From assembly GCF_000281715.2 (NCBI RefSeq), contig NZ_CP124576.1:3169501-3233500 (forward strand): DNA of 64,000 nucleotides. Reading direction: 5' to 3'. Below are positions 50,237-58,114 of this stretch, in pieces. Made by a program: the position numbers and the translations under genes. Position 1 is the first letter of the stretch, and each line of letters starts with the position of its first letter. The stretch comes from Sphingobium sp. AP49. GTDB taxonomy: Bacteria; Pseudomonadota; Alphaproteobacteria; Sphingomonadales; Sphingomonadaceae. The notes under the pieces were generated by a model. It did not search any database. It worked only from the letters and a program-made list of their open reading frames with translations, and was not told the DNA's origin.

Positions 50237-50329
50237 ATGACCGACTTTCTGAGCACCAAGAGCGCGATCGCCATCATGTGCTGCGCCATCATCGCCCATA
50301 TGGGTGCCTTTGCCCTTGCCCTCGCCTGA
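50237..50329 (+). CDS. very small single-helix membrane protein, 30 residues
   Basis: A 30-codon frame with a clear ribosome site (TAGGGAGACTGACA). It begins MTDFLSTKSAIAIMCCAII and ends GAFALALA, so nearly all of it is one hydrophobic helix with two adjacent cysteines and a His-Met in the middle. No long frame overlaps it on either strand in a better reading. It is divergent from the LytTR regulator gene. The size and single helix resemble small membrane modulator proteins, but I do not recognise the family, and chance cannot be excluded. Confidence 0.45.
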   Translation: MTDFLSTKSAIAIMCCAIIAHMGAFALALA

Positions 50330-50374
50330 TGTGCCGTTCCACGCCTTCCCGATCGCCCGGTACCGGCCCGCGCT

Positions 50375-51955
50375 TCAGCGACAGGCCGGGTTATGGGCGT
50401 CGGGATAGGCCATATAGCTGATGCTTGCCGCAGGCAGGGATTGCTCGCCCTGGGCGCTGACGCCCTTGAATTGCGGCACCACCCCATCCTTGCCCACCGT
50501 CAGCAGGCGGCCGTTGAGCTTCACCGTCCCGGCGTCCAGACTGTCGGCGGTCAATGTGTAACGAACGGCCTTTCCGGCCATTGCAAAGCGTGCCGGACTG
50601 GCGGTGTCGAGATTGATCGCCACGACGGCCACGCCGCCCGGCTTGCCACGCAGGCATTGGCTGTACAGATGCAGCTTCCCGGAATTTTGTCCGGCGTCCA
50701 GCACGACATTGCCCATCAGGCGCGCCCATAGAACCGCCGCCCAATAGCTGGGACGCGGCTCCATCGTGTCTTCGTCGATCCACGCATAGTCGCTGGCCGC
50801 CAGCGTATTGTGAAAGACGACCGAGATGCCCTGCCGCGCCTGACGCCCCAGTTGATCCACATAGCGAAACGTGTCGCGATATGTCGCCGCCCAGGCGTCA
50901 CCGCCACAGGCCGCCTGCGCCGTCTCCGTGATCCAGATATCCGTCCCGGGCGCATAGCGCTGCTGCAGCGGCCTATAATAATCGACATAGCGATCCGCCC
51001 GCCCCAGCCAGTCCTCGCTCAAGGCCGCATCCGGTGCGATGCCGGCGCTCTTGTCCATCCTCGCGCAGCGCTGGGAAACGGTACCGTAAAAATGGTAGGA
51101 GAAGATATCGACCTTGGCGCGCGGTTCCGTCCCCATCAGCGCATCGGTTGAAATCTGGCCGGCATTGGCCGGGAATATCACGAACCCGGCTTCTCCGGTG
51201 CTACCGGGACCAACGATCTTCATGTCCTTTGCCTCGGCATCGCGAAAGGCGCGGAAGACGGCCATGTCCTTGGCAAAGGTGCCGGCATCATAGCCTTTGG
51301 GCAAGCCCACCATCGGACCGACATTGGGTTCGTTGATGAGTTCAGCCGCATAGATATGCCCGCCAAGCTTGCGGGTATAGGCATTGAGTTGGCGCGCCTG
51401 CTCGGGATTCCACACGCCAGAGGCATCGCGTGCGCCCTCGCTGACGGGAAAGGAGACGACCAGCTTGCCGCCAACCGATTGCACGAAGTCGATCACGCCG
51501 GCCCATTGGTCGCGGGTCAGCACGCTTTGATAGCCTTTGGGCGGCGTTGCCGGCGGTGGGGCATCGCTGTCATGGAAATAGGTGGCATTGGCCCATCCCC
51601 CACTGACCCGTATATAGGTCGGCCCCAGTGCCCTGGCGAGATTGCGCAAGCGCAGGTCGGTCTTCAGGTTGATCGGATCGCGCTTGCGAAACATGACCGC
51701 CGCCATGTCGACACCGCCGCTCGGCCCGACGCTAGGTTTGGGCGCGGCTTCTCCCGGCTTGGGATAGGGCGCCCAGAACCGGCCGCCGACCACTTCCACC
51801 ATCTCAACATTATAGGCCTGATATTGGTCATCCACCTTGGCAATCCGCGCAAATTCGGTCGGATTGGCGACAGGCGAAGCAAGTACGGCGCCGCCGAGCA
51901 GCAGCGCACCGGTCGTCACGCCATATTGTGCGATCCGCAAATGGCTGTTGCGCAT
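50375..51955 (-). CDS. GH79-like exported glycoside hydrolase (heparanase/beta-glucuronidase type)
   Basis: The 526-residue protein starts at ATG after GAGAGGGAGAGCGAC. A signal peptide of about 26 residues is followed by a TIM barrel and a C-terminal beta-sandwich. The likely acid/base glutamate is in AAELINEPNVG and the nucleophile in WITETAQAACGG, the spacing expected of clan GH-A enzymes and of GH79. SGGWANATYFHDSD and FSYHFYGTVSQRC also look like bacterial heparanase-like proteins. It may release glucuronate from glycans. The GH family is inferred from motif memory. It is a single gene with palindromes in its upstream region. Confidence 0.75.
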   Translation of the reverse strand: MRNSHLRIAQYGVTTGALLLGGAVLASPVANPTEFARIAKVDDQYQAYNVEMVEVVGGRFWAPYPKPGEAAPKPSVGPSGGVDMAAVMFRKRDPINLKTDLRLRNLARALGPTYIRVSGGWANATYFHDSDAPPPATPPKGYQSVLTRDQWAGVIDFVQSVGGKLVVSFPVSEGARDASGVWNPEQARQLNAYTRKLGGHIYAAELINEPNVGPMVGLPKGYDAGTFAKDMAVFRAFRDAEAKDMKIVGPGSTGEAGFVIFPANAGQISTDALMGTEPRAKVDIFSYHFYGTVSQRCARMDKSAGIAPDAALSEDWLGRADRYVDYYRPLQQRYAPGTDIWITETAQAACGGDAWAATYRDTFRYVDQLGRQARQGISVVFHNTLAASDYAWIDEDTMEPRPSYWAAVLWARLMGNVVLDAGQNSGKLHLYSQCLRGKPGGVAVVAINLDTASPARFAMAGKAVRYTLTADSLDAGTVKLNGRLLTVGKDGVVPQFKGVSAQGEQSLPAASISYMAYPDAHNPACR

Positions 51956-52274
51956 GTCGCTCTCCCTCTCCGTTGCTTGACCGGCACTATCGCCCGCACC
52001 GTGCCGGCCAGCAAGGGTGACGCAAAATTGGCCAGACCAAATCGCTCGAGCGATAGCGCGACAGCAGCGGCCAGCAGCAGCGATGTCGATCGCGGCATCG
52101 ACACCTGTGTTCATCGGAGGCCGGAACTAAAATGGCCCCGGACCGTTACCGTCATGGTTGCGTAATATTACAAAGCCCAAGAACATATCCGACCTGATAC
52201 CTGCCCCGGTAATAATACCGAGGTTTATTGGGGGCACTTTACGGTAGATTGAGGACGAACAGGGAGTAGCAACG
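51956..52274. promoter_or_regulatory. regulatory gap between the GH79-like gene and a small stress-type gene
   Basis: This 319-bp gap between divergent genes holds several ordered signals. There is a perfect 14-bp palindrome ATCGCTCGAGCGAT (52041-52054) and an inverted repeat TGTCGAT/ATCGACA (52084-52090 with 52097-52103). A GGAAC-N16-CGTT promoter (52123-52147) follows, then a hairpin-like CGGTA/TACCG (52207-52211 with 52216-52220). I see no gene in it. Confidence 0.6.
52123..52147 (+). promoter_or_regulatory. EcfG-type general stress response promoter
   Basis: GGAAC at 52123-52127 and CGTT at 52144-52147 are separated by 16 bases. This is exactly the GGAAC-N16/17-CGTT consensus for the alphaproteobacterial sigma factor EcfG. 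It points to the 45-residue gene starting at 52275, leaving a leader of about 120 nt. About one such match by chance is expected per window of this size, but its intergenic position and direction favour a real site. Confidence 0.55.
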
Positions 52275-52412
52275 ATGAAACCCATTCGCAGTGCTCACAC
52301 GCCACAGGCGCGCGTCGCCTTCACCCCGACCAGCAAAAAGGCTGGACAATGGGTCCAGACCCCGTCCGGCTTCGTGAAGCTCGACAGTCCAGCGGCTCCG
52401 CACGCCCAATAA
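52275..52412 (+). CDS. small basic hypothetical protein, 45 residues
   Basis: The frame starts after ACAGGGAGTAGCAACG, a fair ribosome site. The product begins MKPIRSAHTPQARVAF and ends VKLDSPAAPHAQ; it is hydrophilic and basic, with no membrane segment, and contains a KKAGQWVQTPSGF segment. An EcfG-type promoter lies upstream, which suggests induction by general stress. I do not recognise the family. It could be a short nucleic-acid- or membrane-associated stress protein; its reality rests on the ribosome site and promoter. Confidence 0.5.
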   Translation: MKPIRSAHTPQARVAFTPTSKKAGQWVQTPSGFVKLDSPAAPHAQ

Positions 52413-52466
52413 CGACTGCGCCTATCGCCGTCTGTGCCATGCCCGGCAAGATCGGCGATAGGCATG

Positions 52467-52751
52467 TCACTGCATCCGGAAATGCTCCATGCTGCCGCCA
52501 GCGGTATAGGGTGCGAGCAGCCTGCGAAATTCTGCGAACTGGGGCGTCGTGGTGAAGGCGACATGATCGTCCATGCTGGCCCATTCGATCAGCAGGATGA
52601 ATTTATCGGGATGCTCCACCCCTCGCCCGAAGCGCACCGCCTGCACACCAACCAGGCCGCGCAGCAGGGGCAAGCCGTCATCCTGCATGGCGGTCTCGAA
52701 CGCCTCCTCCATGCCCGGCTTCACCATCAGCAACGACTGTTCTACTAGCAT
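52467..52751 (-). CDS. antibiotic biosynthesis monooxygenase (ABM)-domain protein
   Basis: The 94-residue protein forms a single ferredoxin-like ABM domain (MLVEQSLLMVKPGMEEAFE, then DKFILLIEWASMDDHVAF, then FAEFRRLLAPY). Some ABM proteins oxidise quinols without cofactor; many are only dimeric binding proteins. It is 12 bases downstream of the carboxymuconolactone-decarboxylase-family gene on the same strand, so the two form a pair. The substrate is unknown. Confidence 0.85.
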   Translation of the reverse strand: MLVEQSLLMVKPGMEEAFETAMQDDGLPLLRGLVGVQAVRFGRGVEHPDKFILLIEWASMDDHVAFTTTPQFAEFRRLLAPYTAGGSMEHFRMQ

Positions 52752-52763
52752 GCCATATCTCTC

Positions 52764-53489
52764 CTAACGGGCTGCGAGGCCGGCATTGCCGCCATGCAGC
52801 CGCAGCTTCAGCGCATTTTGATAATAGGCAACCGTCTGATATTGACCGATCAATATGGGCAGTTCGATGAGTTGCGCCGGATCCAGCCGGGTTGCCAGTG
52901 TTGCCCAGGTGTCATCCTGGATCATGGCATCGCCATGCAGTTCCTCCACCGCGCGCAGAATGGCGCGATCATTTGCGTTCCATGCCGCGTCGGTCGAACC
53001 CACGATGATCCGTTCGACGTCCTCTCTTCCGATCCCGGCATGGCGCGCGATCAGGATATGCTCGCCCCATTCATAAGGCGCCTGGCACAACCATGCGATC
53101 CGCAGGATCGCCAATTCGCGATCACGCGGCGCCAATCGCCCTTCCGTCAACAGCAGAACGCCCACATCGGTCTGGCGCGCAAAAAGGGTTGGATGGCGCA
53201 GCATCGTCCGGATGATCTCCGGCAAGCGGGCCAGCAGGACGGCCATGTCAGCCGCTTCCTGCCCGGCCCCACGCGCGTCCGCCACATCAGTGAGCAGTTC
53301 CGCCTCGCGGGCATTGATGGACTGGTTGATCGCGATCATCTGTCGGATCAGGGGATCAAGATCGCCGCTATATTCATCGATCTGCAGCGGCTCGATCCGG
53401 GGTGCGCCACCCAATATCTGGTCATGGCGGCGGGCAATGCCAGCGGTCTCGGCGCCCATTCCGGGTTGCACATCCGCACTCTCGGTCAT
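52764..53489 (-). CDS. carboxymuconolactone decarboxylase (CMD)-family protein
   Basis: The 241-residue protein starts at the ATG after GAAGGGAAGAGGCTGGC. The CMD/AhpD-like core is ILRIAWLCQAPYEWGEHILI, with RLAPRDRELA before it and the IIVGSTDAAW region after. Characterised relatives decarboxylate carboxymuconolactone, or reduce peroxides as AhpD with CxxC; only one cysteine is in the core here, so AhpD-type peroxide reduction is unlikely. Longer single-copy CMD proteins like this are of unknown function. It lies downstream of cydX, separated by a GC-rich hairpin, and is followed by the ABM gene. Confidence 0.8.
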   Translation of the reverse strand: MTESADVQPGMGAETAGIARRHDQILGGAPRIEPLQIDEYSGDLDPLIRQMIAINQSINAREAELLTDVADARGAGQEAADMAVLLARLPEIIRTMLRHPTLFARQTDVGVLLLTEGRLAPRDRELAILRIAWLCQAPYEWGEHILIARHAGIGREDVERIIVGSTDAAWNANDRAILRAVEELHGDAMIQDDTWATLATRLDPAQLIELPILIGQYQTVAYYQNALKLRLHGGNAGLAAR

Positions 53490-53535
53490 GCCAGCCTCTT
53501 CCCTTCGGTCTCCCGCTCCGTCGAAGTGGCTTGGT

Positions 53536-53562
53536 GCCCCGGCAGTGTCAAACCGCCGGGGC
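53536..53562 (-). terminator. GC-rich stem-loop after cydX, possible terminator
   Basis: GCCCCGGC (53536-53543) pairs perfectly with GCCGGGGC (53555-53562) around an 11-nt loop, 13 bases after the cydX stop. It has no T-run, so it is probably a weak or rho-aided terminator at the end of cydABX. Confidence 0.5.
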
Positions 53563-53575
53563 GCTATATGTCCGG

Positions 53576-53677
53576 TCAATATTCCTCGGGATCGGAATGA
53601 AATTCATGCCAGATGCCGTTGAGGATGCCGAAGCCGACGGCGAGGCCGACGCCCAATATCCAGGCAAAATACCACAT
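53576..53677 (-). CDS. cydX: cytochrome bd oxidase small subunit CydX (CydX/CbdX)
   Basis: The 33-residue single-helix protein begins MWYFAWILGVGLAVGFGILN and ends with the charged tail HEFHSDPEEY. This is the expected CydX pattern with an aromatic start and a long helix. It stabilises the CydAB complex and its heme d site. It lies 11 bases downstream of cydB. The longer in-frame reading would enter cydB and is not supported. Confidence 0.93.
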   Translation of the reverse strand: MWYFAWILGVGLAVGFGILNGIWHEFHSDPEEY

Positions 53678-53688
53678 AGGTCGGATCC

Positions 53689-54834
53689 TTAGTAAAAGTC
53701 GGGGTTGAGGCGGATTTCCCGATCGGTCACGCGGCCGAACATCACCTTGTAGGCCCAGGCGGTGTAGGCCAGCACGATCGGCAGGAAGATGACGGTGCAG
53801 ATCAGCATGGTGAACAAGGTGCCGTGGCTGGACGAGGCATTCCATGCCGTCAGACTGGACCCCGGATCGATCGAACTGGGCAGGATGAAGGGGAACATCG
53901 ACAGGCCGACGGTGCTGATGATGCCGACATTGGCGATCGACGAGCCGGCGAAGACCAAAGTGTCGCGCTGGCCACGAATGCCCAGCAATGCCAGCACCGG
54001 CCCCGCAAAGCCCAGGATCGGCGCCAGCAGCATCCAGGGATGCGCGGCATAATTGTCGAGCCAGGCGCCCGCCGCCGCGACCGCGCCGCCCAGATGCGGG
54101 TTGGACGGACCGTTGGGATCGATCACGCCGTCGACGCGATAGCCCATGCCACTCCAGGCGACGAACAGCCCGCCGATGGCGAACAGCAGGATCGACAGGA
54201 TCGCCGCGCCCTGACCATAAAGACGCACGCGCTGTAGCACCGGCCCCTCGGTCTTGAGGCTGAGCCAGCCGGCGCCATGCAGCACCAGCATCGCGACCGA
54301 CAGCAGGCCGGTCAGCAGGGTGAAGGGCGTGAACAGGCCCAGCAGCGATCCTTCATAGAACATGCGCAGGTCGCCATCGAGGCGGAAGGGCGCGCCGACC
54401 AGCACATTGCCGACCGCGACGCCGAAGACGAGCGCGGGCACCAGACCGCCGACGAACAGCGCCCAGTCCCAGCCGGCCCGCCAGCGGGCATCGGGTTTCT
54501 TCGAGCGATATTTGAAGCCGACAGGCCGCAGGATCAGCGCCGAGAGCACCAGGAACATCGCGAGATAGAAGCCGGAGAAGCTGACGGCATAGACGAAGGG
54601 CCAGGCGGCGAAGATGGCGCCGCCGCCCAGGATGAACCAGACCTGGTTCCCTTCCCAGGTCGCGCCGACGCTGTTGATGATCATGCGCCGTTCCTCGTCG
54701 GTCCGGCCGGCAAAGGGCAGCAAGGCCGCCGATCCCAGGTCAAAGCCGTCGGTAAGGGCGAAGCCGATCAGCAGCACGCCCAGCAGCAGCCACCAGATGA
54801 CGCGCAGCGTTTCATAATCGAGCGGAATGGTCAT
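53689..54834 (-). CDS. cydB: cytochrome bd ubiquinol oxidase subunit II
   Basis: The 381-residue protein starts MTIPLDYETLRVIWWLLLG and has eight predicted helices, as in E. coli CydB (379 residues). Segments typical for the subunit include FALTDGFDLGSAALLPFAGR, TWEGNQVWFILGGGAIFAAWP and FPFILPSSIDPGSSLTAWNA. It forms the bd-type quinol oxidase with CydA in the inner membrane, reducing O2 with high affinity under low oxygen or stress. It follows cydA by 24 bases. Confidence 0.97.
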   Translation of the reverse strand: MTIPLDYETLRVIWWLLLGVLLIGFALTDGFDLGSAALLPFAGRTDEERRMIINSVGATWEGNQVWFILGGGAIFAAWPFVYAVSFSGFYLAMFLVLSALILRPVGFKYRSKKPDARWRAGWDWALFVGGLVPALVFGVAVGNVLVGAPFRLDGDLRMFYEGSLLGLFTPFTLLTGLLSVAMLVLHGAGWLSLKTEGPVLQRVRLYGQGAAILSILLFAIGGLFVAWSGMGYRVDGVIDPNGPSNPHLGGAVAAAGAWLDNYAAHPWMLLAPILGFAGPVLALLGIRGQRDTLVFAGSSIANVGIISTVGLSMFPFILPSSIDPGSSLTAWNASSSHGTLFTMLICTVIFLPIVLAYTAWAYKVMFGRVTDREIRLNPDFY

Positions 54835-54858
54835 TGTCCTAACTCCGGTTGGCGGGCG

Positions 54859-56439
54859 TCATTCGGCGGGCACGGCGCGGAAATCGGGCGCCGGCTCGGC
54901 GGGGCTGTCAGGCCGCCAGGGGATATAGCGTTCCGGCCCCTTGGCGATGGTGGCGAGCATCAGCTTCACCTCGATCACCGCCAGGATACCGTAGAGCAGG
55001 GTGAAGCCGATGATGGTGGTCCACAATTGCGGCACCGTCAGGCTGGAGGCGGCAAGGAAGGTCGGCAGCACGCCATCCACCGCCCAGGGCTGGCGCCCGA
55101 TTTCCGCCACCGCCCAGCCGACCTCGATCGCGATCCACGGCATCGGGATCATGAAGACGGCCAGTTTCAGGAACCAGCGCGCATCGAACCGCCGCATCGA
55201 CGAGAAGGCAAAGGCGGTCGCGAAGAAGGCGATGAAGGCAAAGCCCAGCCCCGCCATGATGCGGAACATCCAGAAGATCGCCGGCACATTGGGCACGGTG
55301 CTCCAGGCCGCCTTCTCGATCGTCGCGGCATTGGCCTGGCGCGGATCGGCGACGAAGCGCTTCAACAGCAGGGCATAGCCCAGATCCGCCTTGTTGCGCT
55401 CGAACGCTTCCCGCGCGACCAGATTGTTGCGATCGACCTTCAGCGTCTCGACCGCATCATAGGCGATGATGCCGGCGGCGATCCGCACCTTGGCGGTGTC
55501 GACCAGTTCGTTGATGCCGCTGACTTCGCCGGTCAGGCTGCGGGTCGAGATGAGGCCCAGTACATAGGGTATCTTGATCTCGTGCGTGGTTTCCCGCCCG
55601 CTGTTGGACGGCAGGCCGAAGATGGAGAGGCCGGCGGGGGCGGGTTCGGTTTCCCACATGCCCTCGATCGCGGCGAGCTTCATCTTCTGGTTCTCGGTCA
55701 GCGCATAGCCGCTTTCGTCACCCAGCACGACGACCGACAGCGAGGCGGCCAGGCCAAAGGCGGCGGCGACGGTGAAGGAACGCTTGGCGATGGCGACATG
55801 CTTGCCCTTGAGCAGATAATAAGCCGAGACCCCCAGCACGAAGACGCTGGCGCAGACATAGCCGGCGCTGACGGTGTGGACGAACTTCGCCTGAGCGACC
55901 GGATTGAAGATCACCGCCATGAAGTCGGTCACCTCCATCCGCATCGTCTGCGGGTTGAAGGTCGCACCGGTGGGATGCTGCATCCAGCCATTGGCGACCA
56001 GGATCCAGAGCGCCGACAGGTTCGACCCCAGCGCCACCATGAAGGTGGTGAGCAGATGGCCGCGCTTCGACAGGCGATCCCAGCCGAAGAACATGAGGCC
56101 GACGAAGGTCGCCTCCAGGAAGAAGGCCATCAGGCCCTCGATCGCCAGCGGCGCGCCGAAAATGTCGCCGACATAGTGCGAATAATAGGCCCAGTTGGTG
56201 CCGAACTCGAACTCCATGGTGAGGCCAGTGGCCACGCCAAGGACGAAGTTGATCCCGAACAGCTTGCCCCAGAAGCGGGTGATGTCCCGCCAGATCGGGC
56301 GGTCCGTCATGACATAGACGCTTTCCATGATGACGAGCATGAAGGAAAGGCCCAGTGTCAGGGGCACGAACAGGAAATGATACAATGCCGTGAGAGCGAA
56401 TTGCAGCCTGGATAATTCAACGACGGCCATGCTTATCAT
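54859..56439 (-). CDS. cydA: cytochrome bd ubiquinol oxidase subunit I
   Basis: The 526-residue protein is of standard CydA length. It starts at the ATG with AGAAGGGGGTCGCG upstream; the longer frame reaches into the FNR-like site. The heme ligands are visible: His in LTALYHFLFVPLTLG, His in KFVHTVSAGYV, and Met in IFWMFRIMAGLG. The quinol-binding loop GRETTHEIKIPYVLGL is present in its short form. It holds hemes b558, b595 and d. A putative FNR-type box 68-81 bases upstream suggests low-oxygen induction. Genes cydB and cydX follow. Confidence 0.97.
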   Translation of the reverse strand: MISMAVVELSRLQFALTALYHFLFVPLTLGLSFMLVIMESVYVMTDRPIWRDITRFWGKLFGINFVLGVATGLTMEFEFGTNWAYYSHYVGDIFGAPLAIEGLMAFFLEATFVGLMFFGWDRLSKRGHLLTTFMVALGSNLSALWILVANGWMQHPTGATFNPQTMRMEVTDFMAVIFNPVAQAKFVHTVSAGYVCASVFVLGVSAYYLLKGKHVAIAKRSFTVAAAFGLAASLSVVVLGDESGYALTENQKMKLAAIEGMWETEPAPAGLSIFGLPSNSGRETTHEIKIPYVLGLISTRSLTGEVSGINELVDTAKVRIAAGIIAYDAVETLKVDRNNLVAREAFERNKADLGYALLLKRFVADPRQANAATIEKAAWSTVPNVPAIFWMFRIMAGLGFAFIAFFATAFAFSSMRRFDARWFLKLAVFMIPMPWIAIEVGWAVAEIGRQPWAVDGVLPTFLAASSLTVPQLWTTIIGFTLLYGILAVIEVKLMLATIAKGPERYIPWRPDSPAEPAPDFRAVPAE

Positions 56440-56506
56440 CGCGACCCCCTTCTTCTTCCCTGAACCATGATGGCTCGCGGAATATTGGTGTGACGGTGCT
56501 ACATCA

Positions 56507-56520
56507 TTGAGGCAGATCAA
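56507..56520. promoter_or_regulatory. FNR/FixK-type box between cydA and cydD
   Basis: TTGAGGCAGATCAA matches TTGAT-N4-ATCAA at 9 of 10 conserved bases. It lies between the divergent cydABX and cydDC operons, whose starts are 68 and 29 bases away, so one regulator could switch both under low oxygen. Confidence 0.65.
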
Positions 56521-56548
56521 ATTCTATCCGCCCTGCTAGGGTAATTGA

Positions 56549-58114
56549 ATGCGCCAAAGGGTCCACCTAGGAAAAACCGCAATAATGGGTTGGGTAATCG
56601 ACATTTTAGGCGCGGCGCTGTTCGCCGCCGGGATTGCCGGCGGGATCGGCCGGCTGGCCGATGGCCAGGTCATCGGCTGGCTACCGCCGACCCTGATCCT
56701 GGCGGGCGGCATGCTGCGCGGCGCGGGCTTGCTGCTGGCGCATGTGCAGGCGATCCGGACAGCGCAGGCCGATGTCGCGTTGCGGCGTTCGTCACTGATC
56801 CCCCGATTGCTCGGTGGTCGATTGACGCGGCCGCTGCTGGCCGGCGAGAATGCGATGTTCGCGATCGACCATATGACCGCGATCGAAGCCTATGGCGCCC
56901 GTTTCATGCCCGCAAGACGCGCGGCCATGATCGGCCCCTTGCTGGTTGCGGCGATCGTCGCCGGGGCGAGTTGGGTGGCCGCGACCATCCTGCTGGCAAC
57001 GCTGGTCCCCTTCGCCTTTGGCATGATGCTGGCCGGCACGGCTGCGCGCCGCGCCGCCGAGCAGCAGATGGCGGCGCTCGCCCAATTATCGGGCCTGTTC
57101 GTGGACCGGCTGCGCGCATTGCCGCTGATCCGCCATTTCGATGCGCAGGCGCGGGTCATCCGGCAAGTTGACGGTGCCGCGCAGGCGGTTGCAACGCGCA
57201 CCAGCGCCGTGCTGCGCATCGCCTTTCTGTCTGGCGCCGTGATGGAGTTTTTCGCGGCCCTCTCGGTCGCGCTGGTCGCGGTCTATTGCGGCTTTGCCCT
57301 GCTTGGCCTGCTGCCATTTCCCATGCCCGAAACGCTCAACCTGAAGCAGGCCCTGTTCGCACTGGCCATGGCGCCCGAATTCTATCTGCCGATGCGCCGC
57401 CTGGCCGCCGCCTATCATGAAAAGCAGTTGGGCGAAGCCGCCGAGGGCGCGCTGCAAGCCGTCCTGCCCGCTGATGATGCGACGCCGCTTTCCACGCCCG
57501 GTGCGTTTGATGGCCTTCGCGTCGATGCGCTGTGCATCGGGCTGGGTGCGGGGATCGGTCCCGTCACGCTGAATCTGGAAATGGCCGATCTGGTCGCGCT
57601 GACCGGCCCGACCGGCAGTGGCAAGACCAGCATGCTCGCCGCCATTGCCGGGCAAATCCAGCCGGTACAAGGCCGCGTCACAACCGCGGGCGGCGACGTG
57701 ATCGATCCCGACCAGATCGCCTGGGCATCCCAGACCCCCTTATTCCTGCCTGGCAGCCTGGCCGACAATATCGCGCTTGCCCGTCCAGACGCGGACCGCA
57801 CCGATATCGCCCGGGTCGCTGGCCTGGTCGGCCTGACCCCCATGCTCCATGCCCGTTCGGCCGGGCTTGACCTGATCATCGACCATGCCGGATCGGGTCT
57901 TTCAGGCGGAGAACGCCGGCGGATCGGCCTGGCGCGCGCCATTCTGTCGAACCGCCCGCTGCTGCTGTGCGATGAACCGACGGCGGATCTGGATGCCGAC
58001 AGTGCAGCGGCCATCACCGCCCTGCTTGTGGCCCTATCCGCCAGCCACGCGATCCTGGTCGCAACCCACGACCCTCATCTGACTGCGGCCGCCCGGCAGG
58101 TGGTGGCATTATGA
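56549..58114 (+). CDS. cydD: ABC transporter for cytochrome bd assembly, CydD
   Basis: The 521-residue fused membrane/ATPase half-transporter has about six N-terminal helices (residues about 10-310), then the ATPase domain with Walker A GPTGSGKTS, signature SGGERRRIGLARA and Walker B LLLCDEPTADLD. CydDC exports cysteine or glutathione and helps heme insertion into cytochrome bd. It is shorter than E. coli CydD (588), mainly at the N terminus. The start follows TAGGG by eight bases; an ATG 12 codons on is an alternative. It overlaps cydC by ATGA. Confidence 0.93.
   Translation: MRQRVHLGKTAIMGWVIDILGAALFAAGIAGGIGRLADGQVIGWLPPTLILAGGMLRGAGLLLAHVQAIRTAQADVALRRSSLIPRLLGGRLTRPLLAGENAMFAIDHMTAIEAYGARFMPARRAAMIGPLLVAAIVAGASWVAATILLATLVPFAFGMMLAGTAARRAAEQQMAALAQLSGLFVDRLRALPLIRHFDAQARVIRQVDGAAQAVATRTSAVLRIAFLSGAVMEFFAALSVALVAVYCGFALLGLLPFPMPETLNLKQALFALAMAPEFYLPMRRLAAAYHEKQLGEAAEGALQAVLPADDATPLSTPGAFDGLRVDALCIGLGAGIGPVTLNLEMADLVALTGPTGSGKTSMLAAIAGQIQPVQGRVTTAGGDVIDPDQIAWASQTPLFLPGSLADNIALARPDADRTDIARVAGLVGLTPMLHARSAGLDLIIDHAGSGLSGGERRRIGLARAILSNRPLLLCDEPTADLDADSAAAITALLVALSASHAILVATHDPHLTAAARQVVAL

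Noticed and set aside
52764..53489. AhpD-type alkylhydroperoxidase
   Set aside because: The CxxC redox pair of AhpD is absent from the core; only one cysteine is present there.
54277..56415. Plus-strand frame of 712 codons opposite cydB and cydA
   Set aside because: Antisense to two certain genes; composition dominated by Asp, Gln, Gly, His and Arg.
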